This document shows positions 57,201 to 60,033 of a stretch of 64,000 nt of DNA, in pieces. Made by a program: the position numbers and the translations under genes. This DNA comes from Siphonodentalium dalli (Eukaryota > Mollusca > Scaphopoda > Gadilida > Siphonodentaliidae), in assembly GCA_032622095.1 (NCBI GenBank), contig CP136061.1:20710991-20774990 (forward strand), in the 5' to 3' direction. The notes beneath the pieces were generated by a model. It ran no database searches, had not been told where the DNA came from, and worked only from the letters and a program-made list of their open reading frames with translations. Positions within the stretch are counted from its first letter, which is position 1; each line of letters opens with the position of its first letter.

Positions 57201-58952
57201 AATGAGTTGAATAAAAATAACAAGGTTATATTAACATACTGTTGATGAGCTCGCATTTCCATTCCTGCGCTATTCTCCGGGCTAATGTTGTCTTCCCAGA
57301 GCAAGTCTTTCCGAGCATCAAGAAACAAGTTGGCTTTGAATGCAGAAACCTCAACTCAGTCTGAAAATAAAATTAATTCACCAAATTTAACCCTTTAATG
57401 ACTGGAGCTTCCTGAAATTTGGCGAAAACCCTGTGACAATGCATTCTCTTATATATGCGAGTCTCCCATAGGCAGCCCCGCATATATAAGAGAATACATT
57501 GGCCTAGAAATATTTACCTTGTCCTTGTAACCCAGTGCATTCTCTTAAATATGAGGTTTGCATATATATTAACAGAATGCACTGGCACAGGATATCTAAT
57601 GTTGCACGAGTGCAGCTCCTGTCATGAAAGATTTAAATAAGGTTTTCGTTAGCCCCAAATATTTAATTTGACTACTCAAAGTTAAAACCACCTATATTTT
57701 GCAGATGGGACAAAATTGAGACAGAAATGTGAAAACCTTTCACCAGGATATTGAACTCATGATGACAGTGACATCCAGCAATTAGTAAAGTGAAAGCCTT
57801 ACCACCAGCTACGCCTGTAGATCGTGATATTATTCAGGCAGAATGGTAATTCAACTATATATATATACAAATATGCACGCCAGATGAGCACGGCATAGAC
57901 ATTGAGGACGTGAAGCAAGTCTGATTATAGTGGGTCTGTAATTTGCAGAATGAGGTCCCCAGAGGGTGAATTAAGTGACGCTATCCCGCATAGCAGGCTA
58001 GCATCACTAAAGTCACCCTCTGGGGACCTCATTCTGCTTAGGCCTCATCTTCTCTGGAAAGTTTCTTTATTATTCAATTTCTATAGAAACTTAGATTCTA
58101 TTTCTTTTTTAGTTTAGTTTCTCTAAATCCCCAAATTGGTAGATGACACATTGCATAATCGAGGTTCCCAATGGGTGTACATCACAATATTCACCATTTA
58201 GTAACTTCAATCTGAGTCTATGTCTCTCATGTAGCAGATGAGACCATGCAGAATGAGGTCCCCAGAGGTGAATGCTAGCCCACTGTGTGGGATAGTGTCA
58301 TTAAATTCACCCTCTGGGGACCTCATTCTGCAAATGGCAGGCACACTAAACTCAGGCTTGATGTCAAGTAATGATGTCAGGGACCAGCTTAGATAATTCA
58401 AATAGGAAGAGGTCACTTCTCCCTATTAGAAGATTATTACGGAGAAATGAACTTTTATCAGGGAGAAGATTGAAGTTCAATTTACTCTGTAACGTTAACG
58501 TACATCACCTTTCTGTGGTCAAAAAAGTATTATGCAATACAATAGCCCATTTATATTACATGATAGTGAGTAAGGACACTGTTATAGTCAGTAAATACAA
58601 TTCAAATATGCTGTTTTGAAATATCCAAACTTGTAAGGATCGAGAGAGAAAAACAGGGAGAAGTGGCACATTTTCAGGAGAAGATGTCTCCCAAGTTGCC
58701 CTCTAGGCCGGTCCCTGAATGATGCGAAGACAACTTTGAATCCCTGAAATCAAACATGCCACAAAAAAGGTCACTATTATATTAAAGAATAATAAGCGCA
58801 TGTAGGTAACCATGACTTACGTCATCTTCATTGTATGGATCCATAGCCAATGTTCTTTTGAGAAAGTCAACTGAGGTAGAAATGTCAGGGTTAGGAGCCT
58901 GTTCTGGTATGTCTGGTGCACTCATGTTGACTGCTTCCTCATCGGCAGAGGC
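7165..58952 (-). CDS. AK9: Adenylate kinase 9-like gene, gene span (3' part outside window)
   Basis: Gene-level entry for the exons listed below. AK9 is a large nucleoside mono-/diphosphate kinase with several adenylate-kinase-like domains joined by acidic linkers; the family is known from animals and is linked to ciliary and sperm biology. Seen here: two Walker A motifs (GKTCSGKT, exon 2; GPPMSGKS, exon 10), two 'ILD(D/N)FPC' strands matching the ILDGFPR signature of adenylate kinases, and a linker of acidic exons. Exon order, GT-AG boundaries and codon phases agree throughout, except for one extra base in exon 10. From the first in-frame Met about 890 residues are encoded, roughly half the length of vertebrate AK9 (about 1,900), so the later kinase domains must lie left of position 1. 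Introns total over 95% of the span and hold nearly all repeats of the window. Confidence 0.85.
7916..8320. mobile_element. hAT-type double-hairpin MITE, variant termini
   Basis: Termini CTCAAAATATGGTGCT / AGCACCATATTTTGAG with the same GAATGAGGTCC hairpin arms inside. Flanks only partly match, so this is an old copy. Confidence 0.65.
8337..8612. repeat. 56-bp tandem repeat, about 5 units
   Basis: Unit AATCACAACATAGTAACATA... GAGCGTGAATAATTAA, 56 bp. Diverged single copies lie at about 7,785 and 7,860, so the array grew from a dispersed sequence. Confidence 0.92.
8774..8920. mobile_element. Short TTAA-type MITE
   Basis: TTAACTCTTTTGATGCC ... GGCATCAAAAGAGTTAT; termini palindromic, right TTAA mutated. 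No hairpin module. Confidence 0.65.
9013..9364. mobile_element. TTAA MITE (GGCGAGTAG family)
   Basis: TTAACCCTTTGGCGAG... to ...CTCCAAAGGGTTAA. Contains ACGACATATATGTCGT palindrome words. No hairpin module. Confidence 0.7.
9365..9798. other. Gene-free intronic DNA
   Basis: Nothing recognised apart from AT-rich filler. Confidence 0.5.
9799..10243. mobile_element. TTAA MITE (CAGTGCCAGG family), opposite orientation
   Basis: Reverse orientation relative to 1,285-1,635; right TTAA intact, left one mutated to TTAT. Hairpin module at about 9,850-9,920. Confidence 0.8.
10850..10987 (-). CDS. AK9: AK9 exon 19: acidic spacer exon
   Basis: 138 bp, phase 1-1; acceptor TATTCATAG|ATGA, donor GTTTAA (weak). 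Encodes DEENKNDSELPKPEELENIG, PDSAELDKVEPEQTEQLDQD and IESSVK. Frame and phase agree with the neighbouring acidic exons. Confidence 0.7.
11346..12135. mobile_element. TTAA-type MITE (CTATACTAAATGG family) split by insertions
   Basis: Left end CCCTTTCAATACTAAATGG, right end TATAGAAAGGGTTAA (12,132-12,135). A 'ctacagtagtgctc' repeat plus the AGGTCA-rich duplicated repeat (11,700-12,090) sit inside. Confidence 0.6.
11700..12095. repeat. Duplicated mollusc-type repeat rich in TCAAGGTCA
   Basis: About 127-bp unit twice (GACCTTGAATTGACCATTTT, then AAGGTCAAGGTCAGG, GGGGTCACGATTTGACCCG, GTATCAAATTTCGTCAAAATCC), ending in repeated 'ttcccggccattgctaacagac'. Non-coding; apparent open frames are by-products. 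Confidence 0.8.
12531..12617 (-). CDS. AK9: AK9 exon 18: acidic spacer exon
   Basis: 87 bp, phase 1-1; acceptor CACTTTATAG|ATGA, donor GTCTTT (weak). Encodes DESKADGETKPDVTTEEVPE ATEPKDTTE. Fits the acidic linker following the second kinase-like domain of AK9. Confidence 0.7.
13030..13155. repeat. Dispersed repeat (GGCAATCAGCAATGCC)
   Basis: 'gccctcataattagctatgg' then 'caatcagcaatgccg'; shared with 62,010-62,075, where both words recur. Confidence 0.55.
13553..13956. mobile_element. hAT-type double-hairpin MITE with odd 22-bp flanks
   Basis: Same family by termini and hairpin arms, but flanked by a 22-bp direct repeat starting ACTGAAACAT (13,531-13,552; 13,957-13,978; 21 of 22 match) rather than an 8-bp one. 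Confidence 0.75.
14008..14163. repeat. 22-bp tandem repeat, about 7 units
   Basis: Unit CTAGCACTGGAATATATGTA (A)A, one unit shortened at 14,029-14,048. Confidence 0.93.
14164..15007. other. Gene-free intronic DNA
   Basis: An ACTTAC donor-like site near 14,366 lacks a matching acidic open exon; otherwise nothing. Confidence 0.45.
15013..15299. repeat. 141-bp direct duplication with TGTC microsatellite
   Basis: The 5' end of the Helitron-like element (ATTTGCGAATGTCTGTC through GGTCGGGGTTAGAA) occurs twice with a shift of 141 bp. The TGTC run is longer in the first copy. Confidence 0.9.
15300..16900. repeat. Degenerate ~150-bp tandem repeats inside Helitron-like element
   Basis: Recurring words 'gattnccaccaaa', 'catgatacgaggaatctaat', 'ggtttaaatatgtc', 'ttcgagtcaggg' and 'gggcaccaaaattgat' in constant order, spaced roughly 140-155 bp, decaying rightwards. 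It has no coding character. Confidence 0.8.
18003..18339. mobile_element. TTAA-type MITE (CTCTTTTAGTGCCAGG family)
   Basis: Left AACTCTTTTAGTGCCAGG, right CCAGTACTAAAAGAGTTAA. No hairpin module. Lies immediately right of the Helitron-like element. Confidence 0.65.
18485..18547 (-). CDS. AK9: AK9 exon 17: small acidic exon
   Basis: 63 bp, phase 1-1; acceptor GCACATTACAG, donor GAG|GTAATA. Encodes EDEDRLSHDDDDNGSTSDLQ R. Phase fits exon 16 and exon 18. The acceptor with the first exon bases (ACATTACAG|AAGAT) is repeated in each unit of the 52-bp array that begins immediately upstream in the intron. Confidence 0.68.
18548..19483. repeat. 52-bp minisatellite, 18 units with 7-unit higher-order repeat
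   Basis: Unit length 52 bp measured between successive CTTCTG starts (18,545, 18,597, 18,649...). Variant units 1-7 recur as units 8-14 and partly as 15-18, giving a 364-bp higher-order period. Each unit contains, on the minus strand, GGCACATTACAG|AAGAT, the acceptor of AK9 exon 17. Confidence 0.95.
19749..20180. mobile_element. MITE with GTGACCCGCC terminus and hairpin modules
   Basis: Starts GTGACCCGCCATATCAAATC; two hairpin modules, and between them a third inverted pair around 'gagccccagacaaacatg'. The right terminus is truncated after ACTTACGACTG. Sister of 35,410. Confidence 0.65.
20847..21100. mobile_element. hAT-type double-hairpin MITE, copy with perfect TSD
   Basis: 254 bp, termini CAAGCCTTGAAATAG / CTATTTCAAGGCTTG, 8-bp duplication AGTCTGTT (20,839-20,846 and 21,101-21,108). 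Two adjacent hairpins each with arms AGAATGAGGTCCCCAGAGGG... and a CCCGC/GCGGG turn. Defines the family for the copies below. Confidence 0.85.
21380..21779. mobile_element. TTAA MITE (ACCCAACAGAA family)
   Basis: TTAA both ends, two hairpin modules, as at 6,308. Ends 33 bp before AK9 exon 16. Confidence 0.85.
21812..21912 (-). CDS. AK9: AK9 exon 16: charged coiled coil
   Basis: 101 bp, phase 2 to 1; acceptor GCCTTCAG, donor GTAATG. Encodes RLEEEDKRLAAEAVKKIEED ERKRRIEAGEILE, a Glu/Lys/Arg-rich helix continuing the end of exon 15, as in the 'EEEARKATEEELRLEEENRR' stretch of vertebrate AK9. Confidence 0.85.
22310..22708. mobile_element. TTAA MITE (ACCCAACAGAA family)
   Basis: TTAA both ends, two hairpin modules. 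Nearly identical to the copy at 21,380. Confidence 0.85.
22823..23077. mobile_element. hAT-type double-hairpin MITE
   Basis: Same family; flanks CTCATGCA / CTCATACA (7 of 8). It lies just downstream of AK9 exon 15, in its 3' intron. Confidence 0.82.
23163..23393 (-). CDS. AK9: AK9 exon 15: ILDNFPC strand and helix of domain 2
   Basis: 231 bp, phase 2-2; acceptor AAATCAACAG, donor GTAAGA. Encodes NGGWILDNFPCTRDQWNACI, EKNLLPDEVIFLKETDENST and YLLKRWYNANKEEVDEKMKT RLEMEESDRKSMEAEKL. Equivalent to 'GGWIVDNCPIVKELWMALIKKGIIPDLVIYL' in human AK9. As in exon 4 the GFPR signature is NFPC, so the AMP-phosphate Arg is missing in the second domain as well. Confidence 0.92.
23463..24098. mobile_element. 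Possible DNA element with GGTAGCAATACA termini
   Basis: GGTAGCAATACA at left, TGTATTGCTACC at right, 636 bp apart, in AK9 intron between exons 14 and 15. No clear target duplication and no coding. Confidence 0.4.
24420..24672 (-). CDS. AK9: AK9 exon 14: return to kinase domain 2
   Basis: 253 bp, phase 1 to 2; acceptor CCTTTATAG, donor GTAAGT. Starts with an acidic piece (DGETAENAIDDNSNAAAPSV ADDSKPAEVI) and continues VDETHPEVIALVEAAVKEAE, INLSPDVYIDILEEAIQQSE and KELRANKTVGPV. Matches 'VTADHPEVVTMIEETIKMSQ...YAEILQEVL' of AK9, the NMP-binding side of the second domain. Confidence 0.88.
24707..25452. repeat. 35-bp minisatellite, about 21 units
   Basis: Unit CCACCCAAATCAGGCTGATG... of 35 bp with changes at 'aaccgcg', 'aaccatg' and 'aactgtg'. 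Begins about 35 bp upstream of exon 14 acceptor. Confidence 0.95.
25727..25890. repeat. 28-bp minisatellite, about 6 units
   Basis: Unit GGGTACACAGAACAATGGTC plus GCACGCAC, 28 bp, open in several frames on both strands (hence chance frames such as VHRTMVAR repeats). Confidence 0.95.
25968..26105 (-). CDS. AK9: AK9 exon 13: acidic spacer exon
   Basis: 138 bp, phase 1-1; acceptor GCATTTTAG, donor GTAAGT. Encodes AKAKAEADKSKEETTTDGDE, TTADKGDSEEKPTEVEENAD and ENAEKS. Disordered acidic spacer; the reading frame is clean on the minus strand and the donor is strong. A 28-bp tandem array follows about 80 bp downstream. Confidence 0.78.
26228..26433. mobile_element. TTAA MITE (CATGATGG family)
   Basis: TTAA at both ends, termini CCCTTTCATGGCAGGAGC / GAAGGG, one CTCCC-type hairpin. 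Confidence 0.78.
26653..29653. mobile_element. 3.0-kb element with ~0.5-kb terminal inverted repeats
   Basis: Ends CACTGTCGGATACC at both sides, flanked by AGTGA on left (26,648-26,652) and right (29,654-29,658). Inverted arms about 26,653-27,185 and 29,136-29,653, nearly identical, including repeated 'aggttcggac' words. A CAC-starting terminus close to CACWRTG and a 5-bp duplication are features of Transib/RAG-like transposons; CMC elements also begin CACTG but have other duplication lengths. The interior (27.2-29.1 kb) shows no transposase that I recognise; the longest open frame runs into the right arm. Confidence 0.6.
30138..30260. repeat. 60-bp direct duplication
   Basis: AAGAGGTGCTCACTGGAGTG... 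through TAAATAAATAA occurs twice in tandem. Confidence 0.9.
30977..31093. mobile_element. Tc1/mariner-like MITE
   Basis: 117 bp starting CAGTAATGCCC and ending GGAGCATTACTG, flanked by TA on both sides. A diverged, right-truncated relative lies at 11,576-11,690. Confidence 0.65.
32367..32795. mobile_element. hAT-type double-hairpin MITE, decayed
   Basis: Recognised by GGTGAA/TTCACC hairpin arms and CTCAAATAATGG... / ...CATATTTCCAGG ends. No clear flanking duplication. Confidence 0.55.
32833..33067. mobile_element. TTAA MITE (CTATACTAAATG family)
   Basis: TTAACCCTTTCTATACTAAATG ... CATTTAGTAAAGAAAGGGTTAA; no hairpin module. Relatives at 11,346 and 60,034. Confidence 0.78.
33355..33609. mobile_element. 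TTAA MITE (CATGATGG family)
   Basis: TTAA both ends; right terminus CATCATGAAAGGG; two CTCCC-type hairpins. Confidence 0.75.
33825..34136. mobile_element. Truncated relative of the CAGGGACC hAT MITE
   Basis: Shares 'ggtcacttctccct', 'tgtctcccaag' and the CTGGTCCCTGA end with 58,378-58,717; the left terminus is missing. Confidence 0.6.
34267..34299 (-). CDS. AK9: Candidate AK9 microexon (33 bp)
   Basis: Between a TTATACTTAG acceptor and a GTGAGA donor lies a 33-bp open piece, phase 1-1, encoding EEEIKWKAENG. Phase and acidic content fit its neighbours exactly. It is so short that chance is possible; transcript evidence would decide. Confidence 0.4.
34300..35409. other. AK9 intron, no clear gene
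   Basis: A 148-codon plus-strand frame (34,845-35,291) has no recognisable domain, and overlaps a similar-sized minus frame; treated as chance. Confidence 0.45.
35410..35867. mobile_element. MITE with GTGACCCGCC termini and hairpin modules
   Basis: 458 bp; GTGACCCGCCATATCAAATC at left, exact inverse at right; two A-type hairpins plus an inner 'ccctgcagggagcccc' palindrome. Flanking duplication not clear (AT/TA). Confidence 0.75.
36253..36342 (-). CDS. AK9: AK9 exon 12: acidic spacer exon
   Basis: 90 bp, phase 1-1; acceptor TTTGTTTAG, donor GTACAG. Encodes ALALASAEAENEFDAEGESP DGDVDPDSEE. Low-complexity acidic spacer within the second kinase-like domain, where human AK9 also carries a long charged insert. 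The flanking introns (12.2 kb upstream) contain the giant minisatellite. Confidence 0.75.
36343..37694. other. AK9 intron, unique AT-rich part next to giant array
   Basis: No exon or element recognised. Confidence 0.45.
37695..43402. repeat. Giant 53-bp minisatellite, main block (~108 units)
   Basis: Head-to-tail units of 53 bp (minus-strand core GGCTAGGGAAGGAG then GTAAATTATCAT or TTAATTATCAT). Period measured as 53 bp between successive TTTAATG starts. Units at the left edge mostly keep the GTAAAT form; internal ones mostly the GTTAAT form. Subtypes differ at 'atatagatag', 'ataaagacag', 'acaaagagag'. Longer duplications are visible, for example about 39.0-39.24 kb against 40.1-40.36 kb (shift 1,118 bp). 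The 42.4-43.2 kb part is nearly uniform, suggesting recent expansion. Lies in the intron between AK9 exons 11 and 12. Confidence 0.97.
43403..46246 (+). mobile_element. Kolobok-like DNA transposon inserted in the 53-bp array
   Basis: 2,844 bp bounded by TTAA on both sides (43,399-43,402 and 46,247-46,250). Because the target is a known tandem unit (gtTTAAtg), the TTAA duplication is exact. Termini are imperfect inverted repeats AGACCAGCTGAA / AGTCCAGCTGAA. TTAA duplication together with a THAP-type zinc finger is characteristic of the Kolobok superfamily. CpG-rich patches with TGACGTCA occur near both ends. Contains a long C run and G run. No intact transposase was found, so it is probably a decayed or non-autonomous copy. 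Confidence 0.65.
43733..43935 (+). pseudogene. THAP-type zinc-finger remnant in the Kolobok-like element
   Basis: An ATG at 43,733 starts MAANCSHKCSSGTRM, followed by QQQWTAFVHNQ; then in another frame SCLCSKHFEEGSF and KCKLGHTKV. The C...C, W and C-S-K-H-F spacing is the C2CH signature of THAP domains. A frame change between the W and the CSKHF part, and a short first half, mean that it is broken. No downstream transposase catalytic region was recognised. Confidence 0.55.
46247..47780. repeat. 53-bp minisatellite, second block (~29 units)
   Basis: Continuation of the same array after the Kolobok-like insertion at 43,403-46,246. Unit phase resumes exactly at TTAATGATAATTAACTCC. Mixed subtypes as in the first block. 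Confidence 0.96.
47781..48106. mobile_element. Foldback insertion in the 53-bp array
   Basis: About 325 bp interrupting the array. The flanks duplicate ATAGA (5 bp at most, judged against the intact unit). The left half (to about 47,928) is an inverted repeat with ~68-bp arms (GGATCTCACATGAG... against GGTATCTCACACTCG...) around a GGTTTACCGAGG turn. The right end reads TTATCACATAAT when reversed, weakly like the left end. Superfamily not recognised. Confidence 0.6.
48107..48555. repeat. 53-bp minisatellite, exon-proximal block (~8 units)
   Basis: Third block after a second insertion. The last two units read GGGAAGAAGGTAAATAATC on the minus strand, identical over this stretch to the end of exon 11 plus its donor, so the array runs directly into the exon. 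This is the block closest to the presumed ancestral unit. Confidence 0.95.
48556..48712 (-). CDS. AK9: AK9 exon 11: helical segment after second P-loop
   Basis: 157 bp, phase 0 to 1; acceptor TTAACTCAG, donor GAAG|GTAAATAATC. Encodes VLNMDELIKPRIEEEKNKVL, QQAKDEATEQAITTVKAKIK and EQMEAEAQAREE, matching 'GKVVDYAQLVQPRF...EATAAAIKVVKEKLL' of AK9. The last bases of this exon and its donor are the template of the adjoining 53-bp minisatellite. Confidence 0.9.
49076..49257 (-). CDS. AK9: AK9 exon 10: end of CPV module and second P-loop, with +1 frameshift
   Basis: 182 bp; acceptor ATTTCAG, donor GTTAGT. First frame: FLDKIYCMSSAEALEKFMKN PRPYLLPP. After a run of six G (plus strand 49,173-49,178) the homologous frame shifts by one to QPRPPCKMSVLGPPMSGKST and LCQQLSEKYGSK, with Walker A GPPMSGKS. 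Without correction translation stops at 49,152-49,154. Exon 9 ends phase 2 and exon 11 starts phase 0, which needs 181 bp, so one base is surplus. A homopolymer sequencing error is the simplest reading; a real null allele is the alternative. Confidence 0.88.
49294..50013. mobile_element. hAT-type double-hairpin MITE with nested TTAA MITE
   Basis: Flanks CAAGAAGC / CAAGAGGC (7 of 8). Its interior is interrupted by the TTAA element at 49,502-49,782, so this copy is older than that insertion. Confidence 0.8.
49498..49786. mobile_element. TTAA MITE (ACCCAACA family), nested
   Basis: TTAA both ends, inserted within the hAT MITE 49,294-50,013. Its hairpin at 49,675-49,705 is a perfect palindrome (GTCGACC...GGTCGAC), unlike the usual one-mismatch form. 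Confidence 0.82.
50014..50426. other. AK9 intron, nothing recognised
   Basis: AT-rich, no repeat family identified. Confidence 0.45.
50427..50679. mobile_element. TTAA MITE (CATGATGG family), decayed
   Basis: TTAACCATTTCATTATAAGGG ... GCATGGAAGGGCTAA; hairpins of CTCCC type. Ends just before AK9 exon 9 donor. Confidence 0.65.
50698..50939 (-). CDS. AK9: AK9 exon 9: linker and CPV module
   Basis: 242 bp, phase 0 to 2; acceptor TTAACTTACAG, donor GTAATTAG. Encodes QVMQRLGCFVLRPAAVPKRL, an acidic piece (YDPEEEELPEDVDTDELMRF), then PRFRWRRSRWLKNCPVSLYE and GNITPGKTEFAVR. Matches AK9 'LIAPRYRWQRSKWGRTCPVNLKDGNI'. With the start of exon 10 it forms a CPV...Y.AV...KIYC.SS..A...F..NP..YL module that resembles a YHS-type fold (my inference from the pattern). 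Confidence 0.92.
50977..51138. mobile_element. TTAA MITE (CATGATGG family), short copy
   Basis: TTAACCCTTTTATGACAGC ... TTCATGGAAGGGCTAA; broken hairpins. Confidence 0.62.
51175..51310. repeat. Mollusc-type dispersed repeat with C run
   Basis: 'gggtgataactccaca', 'gacggacagacagaca', then 'ccagtata' with a 13-C run and 'ataactcgttgtgggaggtataat'. Non-coding. Confidence 0.55.
51432..51827. mobile_element. TTAA MITE (ACCCAACAGAA family)
   Basis: Left TTAA intact, right changed to GTAA; two hairpin modules. Ends 28 bp below AK9 exon 8. Confidence 0.8.
51855..51929 (-). CDS. AK9: AK9 exon 8
   Basis: 75 bp, phase 0-0; acceptor TTTATTTACAG, donor GTAAGT. Encodes DYMADHDQQYLMELDSNQPV then AVLFK, matching 'EVMAEHNPQYLIELNGNKPAEELF' of AK9. 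Confidence 0.9.
52207..52475. mobile_element. TTAA MITE (CATGATGG family) with 60-bp tail duplication
   Basis: Left TTAACCCTACATCACTGG, right CACCATCAAAGGGTTAG; two hairpins. The right end plus flank (about 60 bp) is duplicated in tandem to 52,566. Confidence 0.68.
52686..52814 (-). CDS. AK9: AK9 exon 7
   Basis: 129 bp, phase 0-0; acceptor ATCTTTCAG, donor GTGAGTACC. Encodes EDDMTMELPTEVLERLIRRP, EDMETQVEESIQRYKSNMLR and LLE. The pattern 'L..RPED....VE..I..YK......LE' is the same as in human AK9 (LVQRPEDYLENVENIVKLYK), a helical part closing domain 1. Confidence 0.9.
52975..53860. repeat. 43-bp minisatellite, about 20 units
   Basis: Unit GATACACTTAATCAGTGCTT TCCAATGATATGATACATAT CAT, 43 bp, with several diverged types (for example 'taaatggtgc', 'taagagggcac'). 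In AK9 intron between exons 6 and 7. Confidence 0.94.
54020..54091 (-). CDS. AK9: AK9 exon 6: acidic stretch
   Basis: 72 bp, phase 0-0; acceptor CTCTCATAG, donor GTGAGG. Encodes VPKEGEEEGEEEEEEDEDEE then AVMD, matching the Glu-rich insert of AK9 between the first kinase core and the 'LVQRPEDY' helix. The Glu codons are GAG/GAA mixed, typical of a genuine coding run rather than a simple microsatellite. Confidence 0.85.
54580..54900 (-). repeat. Three extra tandem copies of the 3' half of AK9 exon 5
   Basis: Period about 89-92 bp. Exon-like parts start (low edge) at 54,631, about 54,723 and 54,812. Each repeats the codons for ITGDLYT(K/R)DVYDPPPKPKE followed by intron start. The copies at 54,631 and 54,812 keep a GTAATTAC donor; the middle one is changed to GTTAAT and has an indel. 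No good acceptor in the needed phase precedes them (the only nearby AG, before GCATATCAATC, gives the wrong phase), and read-through from exon 5 meets a TAG. They are therefore probably non-coding duplicates. Confidence 0.85.
54901..55008 (-). CDS. AK9: AK9 exon 5
   Basis: 108 bp, phase 0-0; acceptor TTTTGAAACAG, donor GTAAATAC. Encodes IPDKDLEKRRKGLKIDPITG then DLYAKDVYDPPPKPKE. It corresponds to the region after the first kinase core where human AK9 has 'GYIYSRDQWDPEV'. The 3' half of this exon with its donor is tandemly copied three times downstream (see 54,580-54,900). The parent is chosen as exon 5 because only it has the full 5' part and a clear acceptor. Confidence 0.85.
55500..55790. 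repeat. Mollusc-type dispersed repeat
   Basis: Contains AAGGACCATAACTCTGG, AACTTGACCTGTATTT, AAGTTATCATCTGG and GGACGGATGTCGGATGG, the same order as at 5,825. In AK9 intron 4. Confidence 0.6.
56073..56185 (-). CDS. AK9: AK9 exon 4: ILDDFPC strand of domain 1
   Basis: 113 bp, phase 1 to 0; acceptor TTTTTTCAACAG, donor GTTTGT. Encodes GYILDDFPCLSEDTMPIKDQ and LKPDFIIHAR. Position matches ILDGFPR of canonical adenylate kinases, but the Gly and the Arg that contacts the AMP phosphate are Asp and Cys here. Human AK9 domain 1 is also degenerate at this place, so reduced or altered NMP binding is a family trait rather than decay in this copy. Confidence 0.88.
56647..56796 (-). CDS. AK9: AK9 exon 3: NMP-lid helices of domain 1
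   Basis: 150 bp, phase 1 to 1, acceptor ATATTTCAG, donor GTTAGT. The translation includes NMEQQTELGRNCIEILSKGE and ends MIEDKIASPEVAHHG. This corresponds to the helical segment between the P-loop and the 'GYILD' strand in AK9 proteins (pattern 'G..I.DELVI.L...KL.SPEV'). Phase joins exon 2 (ACA codon split) and exon 4 (GGT codon split). Confidence 0.85.
57240..57360 (-). CDS. AK9: AK9 exon 2: first P-loop
   Basis: Begins TELRFLHSKPTCFLML and contains Walker A GKTCSGKT (about residues 52-59 from the chosen Met), followed by TLARRIAQEWKC. This matches the first kinase-like domain of AK9 ('SKPVCFVVFGKPGVGKTTLAR' style). 121 bp, phase 0 to phase 1; acceptor TTTTCAG above 57,360, donor GTATGT below 57,240. 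The Lys of GKT that binds the ATP phosphates is present, so nucleotide binding is plausible. Confidence 0.88.
57387..57636. mobile_element. TTAA MITE (CATGATGG family)
   Basis: TTAA both ends, termini CCCTTTAATGACTGGAGC / TCATGAAAGAT; two hairpins. Inserted 27 bp upstream of AK9 exon 2 acceptor. Confidence 0.72.
57916..58360. mobile_element. hAT-type double-hairpin MITE, diverged
   Basis: Same hairpin arms; flanks ACGTGAAG / ATGTCAAG (6 of 8). Lies in AK9 intron 1. Confidence 0.72.
58378..58717. mobile_element. Small hAT MITE (CAGGGACC termini)
   Basis: 340 bp, termini CAGGGACCAGC / GGCCGGTCCCTG, flanks AATGATGT / AATGATGC (7 of 8). Contains repeated 'gggagaag'/'cttctccct'. Lies in AK9 intron 1. 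Confidence 0.75.
58821..58952 (-). CDS. AK9: AK9 exon 1 (probable first coding exon)
   Basis: Forty-four codons, phase 0 at both ends. A TTTTCAG acceptor lies just above 58,952 and a GTAAGT donor at 58,815-58,820. The first in-frame Met starts MSAPDIPEQAPNPD and ends near MDPYNEDD; an acidic N-terminus directly before the first kinase domain is as in vertebrate AK9. The exon is open upstream of this Met to its acceptor, so a 5' non-coding exon is expected, and coding sequence could in principle begin earlier. The Met in this exon is the simplest start. Confidence 0.75.
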
Positions 58953-59223
58953 CTGAAAAACATTGATGATTATGAAGTCTGAAAACAATTTCAAGTTGAA
59001 TTTGGAAATTCCATATAATTTTATAAGCCACAGAAGACACAAGAATATTCACTGAACAGGAAAAATTTCATAACAAACTGCACCCACTTTATTATATGAC
59101 GTTGTTTGGTATATACATGTATATATATATAGATATCACAGATATAGTGATATAAATGAACATTTTTGGAATGAAATTTTGAGTCCATTTTGGGAAAAGC
59201 ATAGTCCTCCAAAGTAGACTTAC

Positions 59224-59300
59224 CAGGAAAGAACTTTGATGGGAACGAACACGTCGAACAGTAGTAAATGTCAAAATATAAATCATAAAAATAAGTTGGG
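59224..59300 (-). other. Possible 5' non-coding exon end of AK9
   Basis: A strong donor (CCTG|GTAAGTC) at 59,223 and below, about 270 bp upstream of exon 1. The sequence above it has no start codon continuing into exon 1. It could be the end of a 5' UTR exon; the upper boundary is a guess. No TATA or clear promoter was recognised. Confidence 0.25.
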
Positions 59301-60033
59301 CCAAAATTAATAAATTGTTTGTTTGTCCACACCCATACCCAAGAATTTTCAGGTGGGTAGGTAGGTAGGGATTTGTTTTGGATTTTTTTTTGCAAGGTGG
59401 AATGTCATACTAATGGTCCCCTCCATGGTGCAGGCCGAGGATATCAATATTAATAAATAGTCAGGGATTAATTTGATAACAAATTAAAAATTTAATAGTT
59501 GGAAAAACGCAAGAACAATAAATAATTATGCTGTTCAGTCACAGTTGCTGGAGTTTCTGACCGAAAGTGAGCTTCTCAGACAACATACCACTACTAAAAA
59601 AATATATATATATATTAAAAAAAAAAATTAAAAAAATTTTAGCGATCTGAATAAAAGAATTTCCAGTCGGGCATTAAAATCGAGTCGGTCGGGGCGAGGA
59701 CAAACAAATACCTTTTTAATTATGGCCTTGGCTTTGGTAAATATACCCCAAAAGTCGCTGTGACACTGTGAGATGCATGGTGAAAATGGGAGACTCATGA
59801 CGAATCTGGGAGAAGTAACAGGTCTGAACCTCATCTACACTGATTATTTTGTGAATCAATTTCTTCCACCCATCTTATGTTGACTTATGTAATAAAATCC
59901 CGTTGTTAGCTTTCTTGACAGTTAGCAACCAAAATCATGTGATGTGTTAATTATATACGCCTGTAGTCCTGTAGTCCAGATGCCCAATATCCAACAGACC
60001 ACCAAGGAAGCTGCAATTTTGTAAGTCAGACTT

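Noticed and set aside
35-57600. Hairpins as microRNA or tRNA-like genes
   Set aside because: The hairpin module is a repeat within MITEs; without transcript data no RNA gene can be claimed.
59628-59834. Minus-strand frame with GTATTT after AAAAAG as a possible AK9 first exon
   Set aside because: No resemblance to AK9 N-termini and no phase or start consistent with exon 1.
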